Shown here piece after piece: positions 63,118 to 64,000 of a DNA stretch of 64,000 nt. The DNA comes from Empedobacter brevis NBRC 14943 = ATCC 43319 (GTDB taxonomy: Bacteria; Bacteroidota; Bacteroidia; Flavobacteriales; Weeksellaceae), in contig NZ_KB908293.1 in assembly GCF_000382425.1 (NCBI RefSeq), positions 1 to 64,000 on the forward strand, written 5' to 3'. Both the position numbers and the translations under genes were made by a program. Below the pieces are notes generated by a model, which saw only the letters and a program-made list of their open reading frames with translations, made no database searches and was not told the DNA's origin. The number at the start of each line of letters is the position of its first letter. The first letter of the stretch is position 1.

Positions 63118-64000
63118 TTATTTAATTTTTGTTTTCTCGATTTTCTCAATCATTTTTTCCGCATTCCCATTGGTTCCGCCAAGGCTGATTGCTTTGTTGT
63201 ACCATTCTAAAGCCAAATCATATTGCTTGTTCGTAAGGTAAGCTTCGCCTAAACTATCGGCAACACTTGCGTTATTTGGGAACTCTTTTACAACCAATTG
63301 AAATATTTTGATGGACTCGTTGATTTTGCCCGCTCGTAGTAATTCGTAGCCCAACGTGTTGAGTTCGCTTGGATTGTCAAAACTGTATTCCTTCTCTGAC
63401 GTTTTTTTCAGTTGATAATAATTTTCAATCGCTTTATTCACATTGGTTTTCGCCTCTTTTCTTAAGGCTTGATAAACGGATTTTTTAGGAATTTGGTAGG
63501 TTTTTCCCAGCGTAATGTAGCGAATGGTATGACCTAAATCCCAAACTTTATTCCGATTGTTGGATGCCAGAATTACAATGACATCATTTTTCATATCATT
63601 TAATAGAATAGATTCAAATTTATATGAAATACCGTTGTGACGCTGCAATTCATCTTCTTCATAATATCTACCAAGAGAAGCACCTTCTTCTTTTGCATAC
63701 GGATTATTCAACAATGTGTCAAAGGATTTTCTGGAAATCAAACGATTATGATTCATCGCATCAATCCATTTGTACATATCATTGATATCCAACCAAACCC
63801 AACCGCTGATAAACTCCATTTCCAGGCAACGGACATTGTCCATATCATAACAAGACGTTCGGTTTTTATACCCTGATTTTGCGTCAAAAACGGAATTGGT
63901 CATTTTCAACGGTTTGATAATGTTTTTAGTAACAAAATCTTGGAAAGTCATTCCTGTTATCTTTTCAATAATTCTTCTTTGCAAAAAAACATTGCCATTA
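63118..64000 (-). CDS. serine hydrolase (beta-lactamase family) with TPR domain, N-terminus cut
   Basis: Incomplete at the right edge: the frame stays open to 64000, so the leucine-codon start inside it (TTG at 63984) is not the real start. The first visible residues, NGNVFLQRRIIEKITGMTF, are the region just after the YxN motif of class C beta-lactamase-like serine hydrolases; IKPLKMTNSVFD follows as expected. HNGISYKFESILL (His motif) is at roughly two fifths, and the last 90 residues contain two TPR units (NELNTLGYELLRAGKINESI; ASVADSLGEAYLTNKQYDLA). Probably an extracytoplasmic esterase or peptidase-like protein; the SxxK and signal peptide lie outside the window. Confidence 0.85.
   Translation of the reverse strand, partial: NGNVFLQRRIIEKITGMTFQDFVTKNIIKPLKMTNSVFDAKSGYKNRTSCYDMDNVRCLEMEFISGWVWLDINDMYKWIDAMNHNRLISRKSFDTLLNNPYAKEEGASLGRYYEEDELQRHNGISYKFESILLNDMKNDVIVILASNNRNKVWDLGHTIRYITLGKTYQIPKKSVYQALRKEAKTNVNKAIENYYQLKKTSEKEYSFDNPSELNTLGYELLRAGKINESIKIFQLVVKEFPNNASVADSLGEAYLTNKQYDLALEWYNKAISLGGTNGNAEKMIEKIEKTKIK

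Overview
The window is a stretch of AT-rich core chromosome from a bacterium of the phylum Bacteroidota, class Flavobacteriia, most likely family Weeksellaceae (Empedobacter/Chryseobacterium-like). Family is an inference; phylum and class are well supported by SprA, GldB and GldC, a SusC/SusD pair, a Porin_10-type porin, an ATP synthase operon lacking atpD/atpC, a long urocanate hydratase, the near absence of Shine-Dalgarno sequences, and repeated TAnnTTTG promoter -7 boxes (some with TTTG about 16-21 bases upstream). I see no rRNA, tRNA, CRISPR array, insertion sequence, prophage or obvious transferred island.

Layout. 1-452: no convincing gene; a promoter pointing out of the left edge and a bidirectional hairpin. 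453-6086 (minus): folC, nhaA, a sterol-desaturase-type hydroxylase with an alpha/beta hydrolase, anmK. 6087-6432: a structured intergenic element (candidate small RNA), then glyA (plus). 7899-13657 (minus): ATP synthase operon in the order AtpI/AtpZ-like, small membrane protein, atpB, E, F, H, A, G, with hairpins just after atpE and just after atpA. 13690-14685: dusB (plus). 14749-17244 (minus): small anchored protein, DUF2891 protein, secreted esterase. 17506-24090 (minus): susC-susD followed by an outer-membrane porin. 24239-26407 (minus): folE-cysS. 26546-30984 (plus): hutH, a secreted protein of unknown function, a DUF2809 membrane protein, hutU. 31290-32468 (plus): pirin and a small GNAT protein. 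32510-37057 (minus): a TonB-dependent receptor followed by gamma-glutamyltransferase. 37293-42154 (minus): rimP-nusA-infB. 42265-45594: a DUF456 protein divergent from mscS-pdxJ-esterase. 45717-48791: orphan ABC ATPase, YceI-like lipoprotein, acidic protein, cytochrome b561-like protein. 48824-54400: hypothetical, DUF423, tsaB, tolC, gldC, gldB, nadE. 54420-62968 (minus): ruvA-sprA-gcvH-vanZ. 63118-64000: the C-terminal part of a serine hydrolase with TPRs, cut by the right edge.

Themes. Energy and translation genes (atp, rimP-nusA-infB, cysS, tsaB, dusB) alternate with outer-membrane uptake systems (SusCD, TonB receptor, porin, TolC) and type IX secretion/gliding genes (sprA, gldB, gldC). 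Folate and one-carbon genes (folC, glyA, folE, gcvH, and histidine breakdown by hutH/hutU) are scattered over the window. Using the -7 box as a landmark, several starts were moved downstream of the longest open frame (glyA, hutH, the porin, DUF456, tsaB); others (AtpI-like, rimP, DUF2891, GNAT, one secreted protein) were moved because the longest frame begins at a TTG or lies outside the family boundary.

No clearly new multi-gene system is visible. The most interesting items are the hairpins placed exactly after the high-copy ATP synthase genes, an in-frame hexapeptide-repeat-like tail after the tolC stop codon, a structured intergenic element upstream of glyA, a perfect 36-bp palindrome at the right end, and the two non-catabolic genes inside the hut cluster.
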